Shown here one piece after another: positions 41,240 to 54,470 of a stretch of 64,000 nt of DNA. The stretch lies in assembly GCA_024364735.1 (NCBI GenBank), contig JAGFNQ010005184.1, forward strand, positions 1 through 64,000. Reading direction: 5' to 3'. The first letter of the stretch is position 1. The number at the start of each line of letters is the position of its first letter. The position numbers were made by a program, and so were the translations under genes. The stretch comes from Boesenbergia rotunda. Its lineage: Eukaryota; Streptophyta; Magnoliopsida; Zingiberales; Zingiberaceae. The notes below the pieces were generated by a model. That model was given only the letters and a program-made list of their open reading frames with translations. It searched no databases and had not been told where the DNA came from.

Positions 41240-43524
41240 CAAACAAAAGAAATGACGCCGATATGAAATAACTAATAGCCAGGATCACTTTGTTATAAAA
41301 AATCATTTTTATCATTGTCTATGTTGTTTGTCGACAGGCACTTCTCCAAGATCAAAGACGACATGTTTGAAATGCAGATCTTATTGTACATGCGACCACC
41401 GCTTACGGCATTTATAAGGGAATTTTCAGTGTAAAAAAGTTGAATAAAAAAATTGGTCGGGAGATAGAGATTTAAATTTTGTAATTTAAAAGTGATAGTA
41501 AAAATTTAAATCTATTTTTTAATTTCGAAATTGATGTAATACATAGCTCGATGAATGAATTGGATAACAAAAAAACTCACTTAGAAAAAAAAATAATTAA
41601 TCTAATTGAATAATGTTAAATTTGAAATGATTAATTCAGTTTTATAAAAAATTTTCATCGGCTGCTAAGATAAATCAGGAAGCGCTCATAGCGCTCATGA
41701 CGAGCGATCTAGAATCTTAATATCTCACAGTTACGTATTTTATTTGGAAGAAACAAAAAATCATTAGGAATGCTTTAATAATTTTCTTATAATGTTGATG
41801 TGACATATTAAAATCAAAAAAAATCATTTAAAATTTTAACTATTGGAGATGCTCTAAGGCAACTTGATTGGTTTGAAAGTTAATATATGTCATATTTTCA
41901 AATAACATGCGACGTACTTGTTATATAATTAATACTTCCCTTTTATTAAAACACATTCATATTCATTTTAATATTAATATTGATTATTTATGAGCTCACT
42001 ATCTATTAATTCATCAATTTATTTTTATATCTAAAATTTATTGTCTTAATTTTTGAATTTTTTTATATAAAATCCACTCATTAATAGCGTTGAAAGAATT
42101 GAAGATTATTAACGTATGAATGTTATAAACACCCATTTATATTGATTTGTAATATTATTTGGATATTATAAGACCAATATATTGACATCAATGTGTAAAC
42201 TCTAATGGTTAAAATTTTACATGAGTTTTTTTATAATGTTTAATATGTCACATCATAAACATAAAAAAATTATTATTTTTTCCGCAATTAAAAAATCTCC
42301 CTATTCAACAAACCTTGAACCTCATTGTAATTACTAGTTCCACTCGTATGGTTAATTTCAAAAGTGAAAAGACAAATTTAAACTTTTGCTACAACTAAAA
42401 CCTCAAATCTCACGCCCATAATTCAAGTTTTTTTATTTAACAAATCTCTTTAAAAACCTCTTAAAAATCTTACACTAGATAAGCTCTTGGGGATCATGAT
42501 CCCTTAAACAAGCTCTTGATGCGTAAAGTTCTCTCACATTGATTCGAAACCTGGTAATTCGAGAGTTCATCCATTTTTTACTATTGCACCGTGCCCGGTG
42601 GGGTTAAATTATCTTTTTCATTCATGATCTACTGGGAATCCAAAGATGACAATTGGAACATATCACTATGGGAAAAGCATCTCACTTGGCACTTCAATCT
42701 GTCAGGAAATCAAAGAATTTTATCTGTGCTTTCACAAGTTTTACTGAGAAATACCCTCATAATTCATTGAAAGATCAAAAGGAAAATTGTTTAGATTTTT
42801 TATCATCCTGAGATGAACTGCCATTGTCAAGCATGAAGATTGGCATTCGGATAGAACAGAGTGCTTTTTCTTTACATTAATTCCAGATTTCTTCCTTGCA
42901 CTCCTTTTTACCTTGCTTCAGATCCAAGCAAACTAGAAAACAGTCCTTCAATCGCACAAATATCACTTCAAAGCCTAGAAAAGCAGGTGATATCAGTGTA
43001 CCTGATCTCTAGATAGAAAGTGACCAATTACAAGGATTTGTTTCTTGCTAGTATTTATTTATCAAATTGGCGTGACAAAATCTGATACCACTGTGGAAGT
43101 AATCAGATGCGTCCTATGCTACTCTAAATCCTTTTTCTCTCAAAAGAACATCTTGTTCAATTCATTAAGTACTTAAAAGATGAGACTTCTTGGCCTAAGC
43201 AACGATGGCTGTTTACGAACCAGCATTTATTAAGCAGCTTAAACAAAGGAAAAATGGAGGGGGGAAAAACAAACAACAACTATAAAATCTATAGGCTGTC
43301 TGGAAAAATTGGTTCAGTTTGATCATCAGTCTTATTAGTGAAACACCAACACGCTACCAATCCCAGACAACTACTCTTTATCAACCATTTTAATGCCTAG
43401 CAAGAGCATTTTTTAACTCAGGCACCGATATGATTACCTACCTGCTAAACTTGGCGTATTGTTAAGTGTCAAGAAGGCCCTCAGCTAAGCTACTTGCAAA
43501 GCCAAGGCATTGGAGATTATAAGA
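41240..43524. other. AT-rich spacer and upstream region of the CHUP1-like gene
   Basis: About 2.3 kb without a recognisable gene or long repeat. The last few hundred bases should hold the promoter and leader of the gene that starts at 43525. Confidence 0.45.
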
Positions 43525-45234
43525 ATGTTGACGAAGAAGAGGTTTATTAGTTGCTTCAATACTAATAAAGCTAGGAAAATGCAGGAGGAAGAAGACACTG
43601 GCAACACTCTCCTAGGCAAAAAGCTTGAGGCCTCTCTCAGGCGAATAAGTTTCTTGGAGATGGAGAATGAGCAGCTGAAAAGAGAAGTTCACCGCTTGAG
43701 CACCCAAAATGCTCTACTTCTAGGCCAGGATTCCGATCGGCGGCCGACGTTCCTGCTGAAGAAGACCCAATCTTTGGCCTGCCATGTCGCTTCCTCGCCG
43801 GAGAAGCAAATGGATCAAAACAATAACACGGATGATAATAGTTTTGCCAGTGAGAATTCCACAGCCAGAACAAGATCACCAAGAGTGTCAAAGCCACCAC
43901 CGACTCCATCCTCTTCGTCTTCTTCTTCTCATTCTTCAAATGTAACCAAGGGCATGAAGCCCCCGCCCCCGCCGCCGCCCCCGCCGCCGGTGTCAAGGAG
44001 GTCGGGCTGTGTGGCTATAAAGGCGGTGCGAAGGGTACCAGAAGTGCTGGAACTTTACCGATCTCTTACAAAGAAGGAAGGGAGGTCGGATATGAAAGCC
44101 GGCGGCTTGGGGACTCCATCGCCTACCAACGCCCGGGAAATGATAGGAGAGATTGAGAATAGATCAGCTTATGTTCTTGCTGTGAGCTTATATATGCTAC
44201 TTTCTCCTAATTATTCAGATCATTCATAGATCATCATCACCTTCATATTCTGAATTCATAGTCACATGTATTAGTTTTCGAAAATAGTTTAAGAAATCCA
44301 TCTCTTTCACAGATAAAATCCGATGTGGAAACTCAAGCCGAGTTCATCAACTTTCTGACAAGGGAGGTGGAGAACGCAGCCTACAAGGACATCGCCGACG
44401 TGGAAGCGTTCGTGAAGTGGCTGGACGAGGAGCTGTCCTACTTGGTGGACGAGAGGGCGGTGCTGAAACACTTCCCCCGGTGGCCGGAGCAAAAGGCAGA
44501 CGCAATGAGGGAAGCAGCCGTCGGATACAGAGATCTCAAGAACCTGGAAACAGAGGCGTTGGCCTTCCACGACGACCGCCGGCAGCCTACAGCCGTCGCC
44601 CTGAAGCGGATGCAGGCGTTGCAGGACAAGTGAGACCAGAATCTAAAAACTCCATGCATGCGATCGATCGAGCTCCCAGTGAACTCCGACGGCTCGTTAA
44701 TTAATCAACATCTTCGCTGGTACAGATTGGAACGCGGCGTGCAGAACACGGAGAGGGCGAGGGAGAGCGCCGGCAAAAGGTTCAGGGATTTCAAAGTCCC
44801 TTGGCAATGGATGCTCGACGACTCCGGTATCGTCGCCCAAGTATGTGATCGATCAACATATTTGTCATCTTCCAAGTCAAAATTCAGATTGCATTTTTGC
44901 TACGTGGGTGGTGCATGCATGCGCTTGCAGTTAAAGTCAGGATCCATGAAGCTGGCGAAGGAGTTCATGAACCGAGTGGTCACTTCGGCGAAATTCGATG
45001 CATTCTCCGACGAGGAGGAATTAATGGAACAAGGCGTTCGATTTGCGTACCGCGTGCATCAGGTGAGCTCGATCCTCCAGAGGTTTCATCAACATATATA
45101 ATGAACGCCATTGAAGCTTTTTTCTAATTCTCTTGAGATCTTAAAAAACGTGAGTCGTTTTCCAGTTCATTGGTGGATTTGATGAAGAATGTAATCAGGC
45201 GTTCCAAGAAATGAAGAAGTTAGCATGCGATTGA
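43525..45234 (+). CDS. CHUP1/IPGA1-like protein
   Basis: Five exons: 43525-44181, 44313-44629, 44726-44840, 44931-45062 and 45166-45234. All introns are GT-AG and the frame is kept throughout, giving 429 residues. The ATG at 43525 is the first methionine. A coiled coil lies at about residues 25-70. A Ser/Pro-rich linker with a run of ten prolines lies near residues 145-160. The conserved C-terminal domain of the CHUP1 family starts at REMIGEIENRSAYVLA and includes FVKWLDEELSYLVDERAVLKHF, LERGVQNTERARES and VPWQWMLDDSGI. Arabidopsis CHUP1 places chloroplasts on actin; IPGA1 acts on cortical microtubules. This short member lacks the long N-terminal actin-binding part of CHUP1, so an IPGA1-like cytoskeletal role is the better guess. 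Confidence 0.88.
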
Positions 45235-46298
45235 AGAAGGTTTCAAGATGTTTGATAAAATTGGGTTGAAGACAGAAGATTTAGGGAAGGGAGTCTTCGA
45301 ATCGCTATAAAGGCCATTCAAATATGCAAAGATCTTAAAAGTGTGTAAAAATTTAGCACATTCCAATTTCTTTTAGTTTTACAAATCTATATATCAATAT
45401 AATTCTTATTTATTATTTCTTCTTAAGATTTCTCGCATCAACGATTTAATTTGAAAATTATTATTCTGTTATAGTAGCCGCAAATAAATTATTTTTCTTT
45501 TAAATTTAATTTGATAAAAATATTATATAAAAAATACTTTTTCTAAAAAAATATTTATTGCATTGGCCAATATTATTTAAATTTGATCAACCTCAATTTA
45601 AAAATCTTAGTACGGCACTATAATAATTGTAACACCCATTAATTGATTGCTATAATATTGAATAAAATATTTTTAATTAAGTTGAATCAATTTAACTTTT
45701 AAAAGTAAGAAGGGTGCCGATACTAGCATTAAATTTAAATTGTGGCACGTGATGGGAGCACAGCACTGATATTTTTAAATCTAGAAAAATCATAAAAGTA
45801 TGGGGCATTCCGAGAATTGAACTCGGGACCTCTCGCACCCTAAGCGAGAATCATACCACTAGACCAAATGCCCGATGTTGAAATGGGTCATTTTTAAATA
45901 TATAGGTTATTATATTAAACTAGGATTAAATTAATCCTTTTTCATATTTTCCTTACCACCGTAAAATCACAGTTGAGTGAAATTATTGTAATTAATTTGA
46001 TGAATGGGATGCCGTATTTGTGAAGAATAATTTGACCAATATCATTTGTGACCCTACAATTTGGGAATTTCTTTGTATTAATTGGAATTTTCTAAAACCC
46101 TATGCTGGCTAATAGCTGACGTATATATAATAAATTGATTGAATTTGTTTTACAGAAAAGCTAACCCCCTCAAATCAGACATACACTCCAAAAGCAAGAT
46201 TTGTACAATTTTTTATGGGAAAAAAAGAGAGATTTGTACATGAGAAACCATAGAAAGTGTCTGTCGATCACATTCACAAGCTCCAACAGAACTTTTGG
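45235..46298. other. Spacer between CHUP1-like and CDPK genes
   Basis: AT-rich sequence holding the 3' ends of both convergent genes and the tRNA at 45802-45873. Nothing else was recognised. Confidence 0.45.
45802..45873 (-). tRNA. tRNA-Pro (AGG)
   Basis: The 72-nt minus-strand sequence folds as a complete cloverleaf: acceptor stem GGGCATT/AATGCCC, D arm, anticodon stem CTCGC/GCGAG around TTAGGGT (anticodon AGG), and T arm with GTTCAAT. The A box TGGTCTAGTGG and B box GAGTTCAATTCTC are intact, and T-runs follow the 3' end for Pol III termination. Confidence 0.95.
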
Positions 46299-48552
46299 TC
46301 AAATAACCACATCTCTTCTCTTCTTTGGATTCGGCTCAGGGTTCCCCATTCGCATCATTGCCACAAACTCATCGTAATTAATCTTTCCATCCTGTACATT
46401 TTAAGCAAAAAAAAAAAAGAGGAAGAAAGTTATATTCTTTTTCCTTGAACAACTGGTCTTTTAAAAACTTTTCCAAGAGTTCTTTCTAGCTACTTACATT
46501 GTCAACATCAACATCATCGATGATAGCCTTGATTTCTGTTTCATCAAACATCCCTTTCTCTTTTAGAGCTTGCTCAAGTTCTTCTCTCGTAATATATCTA
46601 CACAATAAACACACACAAGTTCATTGCTGATCGATTCGACCACTAAATAGTTGCATCTACGAATAAAAGATTGTGCCTTAACGACTTACCCACTGTTGTC
46701 CTTATCAAAGTATTGGAATGCAGTATACAGATGCTCTTCTCTATCCATTCTGTTCATGTGCATGGTGGCTGTGATGAACTCCTCGTAGTCGATTGTTCCG
46801 TTACCATCTGCATCAGCCTGTGACAAGTGGTATGTGGCCATGAGGTTGGGGTTTATACTTGAAATCTTCAAGAACAAATGAAAAGCTTACAGCTTCCATG
46901 AGCTGCTTGACTTCAGTCTCTGTTAGTTTTGTTCCTTGCTTTGCAAGACCCTGCTTTAGTTCTTCAAGAGTAATAGTTCCGCTGTTGTCGGAGTCCATGC
47001 TCTTGAACATTTCCTTAAGACCTTGTATCTCCTCCTCTGATAAGCATCCTGCAATCACCTGCAGACAATGTAGTAGAAACATATTAAAATGGTAATAATT
47101 ATACAGTGTTTTCCTCTACCTAATCGTTTTCTCCTGGAATTATTATTGTTCCTTCTTTCAAAAAGCCAACTCGACCAGAATTTACCCTTAATGCAGCCTT
47201 CTTAAATTGATTCATTGCTCTGAATTGTTTCAATCTACCGAGAACAGCATTATCAAGTGGTGTATCAGGTGCTTCCCCATCTTCTTTGATCCAAGGATGA
47301 TCTGCATATCAAGCTCATCATCAGTATGATCTTTCATAAAACCACAACAAGAGAATGATAGAATAGAAGGTTTTGGCATGCTACTGACGAAACCTATCAT
47401 AAAGGTTACATGAGAGAAGAAATCATACTGAGAACTTCAAATGCGGATAGCCTTTGTTTAGGGTCCAAATTCAGCATCTTCCTTACAAGATCCTTAGCGC
47501 CAGGAGAAATTTTAGGCCATGGGTCACTTGCGAAGTCAATCTCTCCTTTTAAAATTTCATTAAAGATCCCTTGTTCAGATTCTGCAGAAACAAATCTTGG
47601 TTTTAATTTTTTTGTTCTCCCAAGCAAATACTTTAAATTGTCGAATAGAGAGAAAAATACCAGCCCAAAAGGGAGGAACACCACAGAGTAAAATGTAGAG
47701 CATCACCCCTATGCTCCAAATATCAGCTTCGGGTCCGTATTTTCGTTTGAGGACTTCAGGTGCAATGTAATACGCACTGCCAACTATGTCTTTGAATACC
47801 TCACCTGTTCAGAGATTAGGATGTGAACCAAAAGATTCAATCAAAACAATATTGCAAGAAAGAAAATACAATTGATGAATCAGGAGCAAATGGAAGGGAC
47901 CTTGTTTGAAGAAGACGGAGAGGCCGAAATCGGTGGCCTTGAGCGGCGCGTTCTCGTCCTTACTGGACAAGAGGAAGTTCTCGGGCTTGAGGTCCCTGTG
48001 CATGACCCCCATGGAATGGCAGGTGTGCACGATCTGCACGATGGTCCTGAGCAAGGAGGCGGCGGCCCGCTCGGTGTAGTGGCCCTTGGCGATGATGCGG
48101 TCGAAAAGTTCGCCGCCGGCGCAGAGCTCCATGACGAGGTGCACCGACTGCTTGTCCTCGTAGGCGCCCTTGAGCTCGACGATGTTGGGCTGACCGGAGA
48201 GGTGGTACATGATCTGCACCTCCCTCCTCACGTCCTCGATGTCCTCCTTGTTGGTGAGTTTCCGCTTGGCGATGGTCTTGCAGGCCAGCTTCTCGCCGGT
48301 AGCCTTGTGGGTGCAGAGGTAGGTAACGCCGAACTGGCCGCGGCCGAGCTCCTTGCCGACGGAGTAGGTGGCGCGGACGTCCTCCATGGGGCGGCCGAGG
48401 ACGGGGCCGATGGGGGCGGCGGGCTTGGCCGTAGGGATGGCGGGGGGATTCTGGATTGGGGAGTCGGAGGAAGCGCCATTGGGGTCGGCGTCGGCGGCGT
48501 CAGGGTCGACCGAGGCAGGGTCGGCCGTCTCCTTGGTGAAGCAGTTGCCCAT
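46299..48552 (-). CDS. CPK: Calcium-dependent protein kinase (CDPK/CPK)
   Basis: Eight exons on the minus strand: 48552-47901, 47804-47661, 47581-47429, 47301-47186, 47058-46891, 46817-46690, 46597-46498 and 46391-46299. The frame is kept throughout, giving 517 residues. The N-terminus MGNCFTKE carries Gly2 for myristoylation and Cys4 for palmitoylation, so membrane attachment is likely. The kinase domain starts near residue 63 with the glycine loop LGRGQFG, Lys92, HRDLKPEN (185-192) and DFG (208-210). The autoinhibitory junction follows around residues 325-355. Four EF-hand loops begin at about Asp377, 413, 449 and 484, all with canonical calcium ligands. The N-variable and kinase wording resembles the CPK17/34/21 group. 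It couples cytosolic calcium to Ser/Thr phosphorylation. The 5' exon is GC-rich. It looks intact. Confidence 0.95.
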
Positions 48553-49195
48553 GGGTGGGGGAGGATGGTGAGGGAGGGGGTACTGGTTGGCCTCGACTAT
48601 AGGCCAAGAAGAGACATGGAGGATGGGAGGCCAGGGCGGATTTTGACGGGAGAGGAAGAGGTGACTTGGGAACGGGAGGAGGGGAAGTTGGCGCGAGCAG
48701 AGATGGCGGGGAGAAATTGGCGGGAACCAACTGTTCGTTTCGTAATCGTAGGTGGCACACCCCGCCCGCACGCACGCCGACATTTGTTCCAAATCCATTA
48801 ACATTGTTGAGAAAATTGATCCGAAATCCGAATCCAAAACTTAAACTAGAATCCTTTAGTAGATAAGGAAACGATTCCGGCGATGTAAATCTCACTTCAA
48901 AAGAAATATTCATGAATTTTGTTTAAGAGATATTTTTAAATTAATAAAATTGTAAATGTATTTTTTAAAAAAATTATCGAAAAAATATCATGATCATATA
49001 GACCAACATCCACATAGATTACAAATAAAGCTGATACAATTTGCCTACTCAATTACATGGCCAACGATAAGATCCTTTATTCCCCCCAAATTGTGAACAA
49101 TGGATTGTCTCCCTATCATTATTCTGGAAATTACAGTGAACATAACTTCTTTTTTCTTCTTTTTCTAACTTGACTTCAAGGAACTAAGGCAGATT
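48553..49195. other. CDPK upstream region and 3' side of the NRG2-like gene
   Basis: The GC-rich part next to 48552 should hold the CDPK leader. The open frame continues upstream to 48837, but the myristoylation start at 48552 is clearly the real one. AT-rich sequence follows; no other gene was seen. Confidence 0.5.
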
Positions 49196-52100
49196 TTATT
49201 TTCTAAATTCAGTTTTCTCATAAACATCTCGAGCCATATCGATAGATTTCTTGAGAGCTTCATACTCGAGCACTGAACTGTCTGCAAAACCCTTTAGCTT
49301 GTCTAGGAAGTCCATGAAAGCTAGTAGTAGGTTGCTGTATTGGAGATTCCAATTCACATTGGATTCACTTAATGGAACATATTGACCACCACTCTTCTCT
49401 GCCATCCGTGACACCGATAAGGACAGACTAGAAGTTTGATGACCCTTATCTTGAGGTAAGAAATCGCTTGCGACACTCACAAGATGGTTTATAGCCAACA
49501 CAACTTTCTCAGTTGGAAGTTTATCCAGTAGAGCTAACCCATCTTGGCAGGTAACAAAAATTGGAGGAGCTATGTCTTTTTTTGGACAGAACGGTTGTTG
49601 CTTTCGTTTCCATGACCTGTTCTGTTTCTGAGATGATACACATTTGTGGAGCTGAGATGATACACATTTGTGGAGCCAACCATTTACAGCTTGAAGATAA
49701 GATTTGTGCGCTGAAATCCATCCTGAGAAATTTGAACAAAGAGATTTCAACTCGAAGACAAAGACAGCGGCTTGCTGTTCTGATTTTGATTGCGTATGAA
49801 CTTTGGTGCTGCCGTTACTGGAAACCAATGACATAATGCTGTGTTGACGAGTGTGATAGTCAAGCATTATTCTCCACATTCTAGTTAAACTGAAATCACC
49901 AAGAGAGAGAGATAATTCAGTCTTTGGATAATCATACAGGCGATAATTGTTAGCAAAGTAATTATCAAATCCAAGGATTCAAAATCAAATTCAACGAGTG
50001 AAGTATTATTTTTGTTTTTGGTTGAAGGGTGGCTGATCCTTAGATCCTTTGTTCCAAAAGTACACATTGCAGGTGATAGAGTCAAGTTACTAAGCGCTAC
50101 GAGGTCCTGATAACCATCAGTTGAGTATGCAAATTTTTTTACTGCCATATGTAAACAAGGATGAACCAAGTAGCTAAATTTCATAATAATAGCAGCACAA
50201 TTGTATCAAAGGTTCGTAGGATTAGCATTAGTTAGATGAGACAATAAGCAACAGTATTTTTGCTCAAGGCTGGATTTAATTTTGACATTTTGTGCCAACA
50301 AAGAGAAAAAAGTAAAAACATTATGAAAAACAGTAGTGTTTGTGCAAAATTTAGGTACCACGAATGACTCGTGTAGAATAACAGCAGGATTAGATGTATA
50401 CAAGGCTCTTAGGATCAGCATTAGTTAGATGATTCGATCAGTCTAATATAGTAACAAATTAATAACAATTAAATATAAAAAAAACTATCATACCCTTCAA
50501 TCAACTCCTCGAGTTGTGGTTGGAGCTCCTTGTCCCTTATCTCTTCTATTTGCTTTGATATTGAATCAATTCTGTGGATGGCAACACGGATTCTAGAATG
50601 AAGATCCTTAACAATTGCTCGGGTTTTATCTATTATTATGGATTTTTCTCCCACAAATTCTTTATGCCTCAGCAGCCTACATTTCATATCGTATTCCCTC
50701 CAGATTATACCACTTGCCTGAAACACAATAAAGTTGAAAGGCTTGGGCATCATGGCTGAAACACAATAACCTTAAAAATCTCGAGCATCATATCCTTAAG
50801 TATCATGTTTCTTAGCAATAAATTAGATGAAAGAGAAAAACAAGTCAAACATAAAGAAAGGCATCTATCAGGGCAAGTAGCTCATTATGGAGATGCAATC
50901 AAAATTTGCTAGTAATCACTAAGCACAACAAATGAACCACTGGAAATCTCTAACATTATTACTTGTAAATTTTCAGAGAAAAAACTGAGGAATATAAATA
51001 ATTGTAACTGCAACAAGATATGGGTCCCAACTGAAGTCACTGTGACATTCTTTCTGTTAGTGATACATGTGACTCATTCCGTTTAAAACATTCTCATAAC
51101 AAAGGAATGAGTCACATGTATCACTAACAAAAAGACAGACTAAATGAAAAAGTCAGACAAATGTATTCACCTAATGTTTAATGATATTATAATCACTAAC
51201 TCAATAAAGTCCAAGTCTCAGGAGTGCCATTTCGTAGATCTGTGTCAAAGTGTTCCACAGGTATCTTTCACTAAGAAGAAGTGAATCAATTCCAGAAGAC
51301 CGAATTGACAAGTTATACAACATACATATGTATATGTTGTTTTTTAAAATGAAGCAGCAATAGATAGCAGACGAGACAATTAGATAAAATAATGAGCTGT
51401 ATTCATTTATAAGGCTCAAATGAGTACTAACCTTAACTTCATCATAAAGTTTTCTTTCCAATGCATACAGCCTATCTAATGTTGAGGCATGGCTACCTGA
51501 AGTCATGCATGTGCTACTGAAAATCTGGCTGTTCAGATCCTTTGCAGAATCATTGATCATCGTTGGATCAAGAAGTTTCCCAGATGATGAGGAGAGTGAT
51601 GATACTGAGCTATCCCATGTTATATACTTCACTTCACTTGAATCAGAAACTGCATAAAATTGGGATCATTAGAATCTTTTACAGTATTAAAGCCGTCTCT
51701 AACTGAGTCATTTTTCTTTGGTGCGGTCACTTGAGAGAAAAGTAATTAAATACTTGAGTCTAGAAATGACGGTGGTATTTAGAGTTGAATAGATAACTAC
51801 CTTGAGGGTGAGGTGTTTCTTCTGTACAACAAACAAAAAAGGATGCAACAAATGTAGATGCCTTGGTTCTGTGAACTGAAACAAAGATTTGAATTAGATT
51901 CTCTGTTAACTAGGTAGGCAAAGGAAACAAAAAATGGAACTTTCAAGAGATCTATTACCAGGATAAGGACTGTCCTATCTAGACCAAGAAAACCAGATGA
52001 GTTTAGCATGCATATGCTAAAGTATCTTGCAAGAAACTTATATGGAACTTGTGTTACCTTTTCTTTCAGGAAAGAAAGGTGGGAATTGTACTTTGTTTGC

Positions 52101-53138
52101 CTCCAACATCCTTGGAACTTCTGTTCCCAATTCAGAAGCTTTCAGAAATAGCTCTTCAATTTCTTTCACGCATGACAGTAAGTCCCTTACAGCATGATTA
52201 GTTTCTGGCATAGATTCTTTGTGTTTTCCATTTACTGAAAGTGCAACTTTTATTGAAGTTGTTTCAATAGGCACATTATCTCCAGAGTTTCCATCTGGGA
52301 TCTTAATAGCATCCCCAGACAGATATTCTTTTTCAGGAATTGCATCTTTTATAGATTGGATGTCAGTAGCATTCCTTTCTATTTCTTGTTCCAAAATCAG
52401 ATTTCGATTTCTAAACATTTGAACCAATGGTTCATTGGATTGTTGGTCAAAATCATCTTCTGATGGCAACTCATTATCCTCACCTACGGAGGCTGTGTCT
52501 TTGTCTCCCAATATTGGTATGCCCTCGTTTTTAAAGCTCCTACTTCCATCAGCATCAACAAAGCAAAGGTTTAATGCTCTCCTATTCTGAGATGGAAGTT
52601 GAGGAGTATCAAAATAATCACATCTCTTAGCATCAAGAGGGGTTGGGAGATCTTCAATGGAAGAAATCTCATCAGACTTCGACGTGTGTTTTGGAGTGCT
52701 AGATGAGGTTTCTAAAGTGGCTATAACTGATGTTGGAGGATTTTCCTTTGCGGTCACATAAGAAGTTATTCCAGCTTTCATCTGATTGACATGCAAGCGT
52801 CCAGATGAATGAGGAGAAGGAACTGGAGAAAATGATTCAGTTCTCTGCACACGTTGTGAAAGAGATGGAGATGAGTTCGTGATATGCATATGCATATCTG
52901 TTATAGCAAGAGGCTCAGTTGTCGAAGAGGCTGATACATTCCAGGAAGAATCAACAGAAGCTTCAGAATCTACAAATTTTCTAAATGCAATTCCAACATT
53001 TCTAAGGGACTGAACATAGGAAACATGAGCATCAGCAAGTGAGCGCCGCTCATCAAGAGTTTGTCTAACAAATCGCTTCCTCTCTCTACACAGTACAAGG
53101 GTCTTATCTTCTTCAATTTTTGAGTTTGCAGCCCCCAT
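49196..53138 (-). CDS. DUF630/DUF632 protein (NRG2 / bZIP-like family)
   Basis: Five exons on the minus strand: 53138-52058, 51875-51801, 51649-51432, 50717-50494 and 49889-49196. All junctions are GT-AG and in frame, giving 763 residues. The N-terminus MGAANSKIEEDKTLVLCRERKRFVRQTLDERRSLADAHVSY (written in part; DUF630, residues 1-60) carries Gly2, a possible myristoylation site. A long disordered Ser/Pro-rich stretch follows. DUF632 begins around VKYITWD and includes RLYALERKLYDEVK, KDLHSRIRVAIHRIDSISKQIE and GLTRMWRIMLDYH. Arabidopsis NRG2 acts in nitrate signalling, and rice REL2 in leaf shape. The biochemical role is unknown. The last exon has an in-frame 24-bp tandem duplication (LHKCVSSQ twice) at about 49630-49677. 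Confidence 0.9.
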
Positions 53139-53344
53139 TTGGAGTAATGATCACCAGAGCTTGAAATCCAGCAAAATAACTCTGCAACACAACAGTGGCA
53201 GGCTGTTGTAGACTATTTCGCAATCCATCTAATGCAATTTGTTCGCTCCAATTGCAACAGGCAGTTGGTTATCATTTCCAATCATGTTGTGGGAATGATA
53301 CACACAAAAAATAATGAAAATAACAAGAGTTTATTGAAAGGATG

Positions 53345-53537
53345 GACTAGCATGGCTTCATGATAATACTAAAAGATGAAGCCGTGATTTTAGCGGCCCT
53401 CCAATAGACTCCACACACTTTAGAAGGGACCGAGTGGCCCCTCTAAGGGAATAACCCCAAGCACCCATCGGGAATCGAATCATGCCTCTTTAGTGGCAAG
53501 TCCTGCAGGAGTACCAATCGGCTACACCGGCGGGGCA
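53345..53537 (-). mobile_element. SINE candidate
   Basis: On the minus strand an A box TAGCCGATTGGT (53513-53524) and a B box GATTCGATTCCCG (53469-53481) stand about 31 bp apart, as in Pol III promoters. The sequence around them does not fold as a tRNA, and a non-coding body follows for at least 100 bp. The 3' end is unclear. Confidence 0.5.
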
Positions 53538-54350
53538 ATGTGAAGTTTTCAAAACTTGGCCAAAAAAAACAAATAATTTAAGTGACATACCGATTTATTC
53601 GATAAATAAACAAATGAACAGACTGTTTTCTATTGTTCGCGATCATCATCAATTATTAGGTCTGTAGATGAATTCAGTAAAACAACTACTCAAGATGAAA
53701 AAAGACCAAAGATGGGGGCCTTAAACGATGATTACGATAGAAGGCATAGTCACAGATTATCCAATTCAGAAAAGTTGATGGTCATCATGCTCAGAAGTCT
53801 GAACACGAAGATAAAGAAAAAGCCTTTCACAGTACGAATTACAGTTTTCGTTGATCAACACAAAATAATCACTTCGCAGAGTGGAATCGAACTAGGAGAA
53901 AAAGGGCAGAAACCAAAAATCAAACTTGCTGGGTGCATCAAACCACCAAAGAAAATGAAGAATCTGACAAACTCGCCCAATTTCAACACGCAAATAGTAC
54001 TTCGCTACAAGGAGCCCAAACTATAATCCAGGAGATAGAAACTGAATCCAGCAGACGTGGGAAACGAAAAGATCAACACGCGCGGAAAGAAGATTCAATT
54101 ACAGTCAGGGGAAATCAGAACAAGTTCGCGTACCTGTGGCCACAACGGGAAGCCAAGAGAGCGCTGAAATAAAGGATCTTGCTGGAAAACTCATGAAAGC
54201 TGCCCTTTTGGAGGCGATCATGAATGACCGAGCTCCATGCGATCCATGCAAAAAGAGAAGGAAACAACAAAATTCTGGCAAAAGACCTTGTAGTTGAAGA
54301 AGTAGCAGTATCTGCTGGTTGCAAGGAAAAACATGTTAGAAAATAAAAAA

Positions 54351-54367
54351 GGGGGGGGGGGGGGGGA
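54351..54367. repeat. G homopolymer, about 17 bases
   Basis: An uninterrupted run of G follows an A-run. It lies near the likely transcription start of the NRG2-like gene (C-run on the sense strand). The length may be unreliable in assembly. Confidence 0.9.
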
Positions 54368-54470
54368 GGACTTCGGCGGAGGAGAAAGACGAGAGTGGTC
54401 GCGAGTGGAGACCGAGAGAATGACGACAAGGACGCCGACCATGTGGTTCCCACTGTCTTCCTTACCTATC

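Larger units (their letters stand above)
53139..54470. other. Leader region of the NRG2-like gene with a probable 5'UTR intron
   Basis: On the minus strand a good donor CACAG/GTACGC lies at about 54134. An acceptor GTTGCAG lies at about 53182, 44 bp upstream of the ATG. An intron of roughly 950 bp in the leader is likely. It contains the SINE candidate. No coding region was seen. Confidence 0.45.

Noticed and set aside
42530..42600. TTCGAAACCTGG sequence resembling a Pol III B box
   Set aside because: No A box at the right distance and no cloverleaf; treated as chance.
47872..48801. Long plus-strand open frame opposite the CDPK first exon
   Set aside because: It is a shadow of the GC-rich kinase exon; the sense strand has clear kinase motifs and splice sites.
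53460..53535. A degenerate tRNA gene
   Set aside because: A and B boxes are present, but acceptor and anticodon stems do not form, so a SINE is the better explanation.
53712..54026. Plus-strand open frame of 104 codons
   Set aside because: It lies opposite the probable leader intron of the NRG2-like gene and has low-complexity lysine-rich content without homology I recognise.
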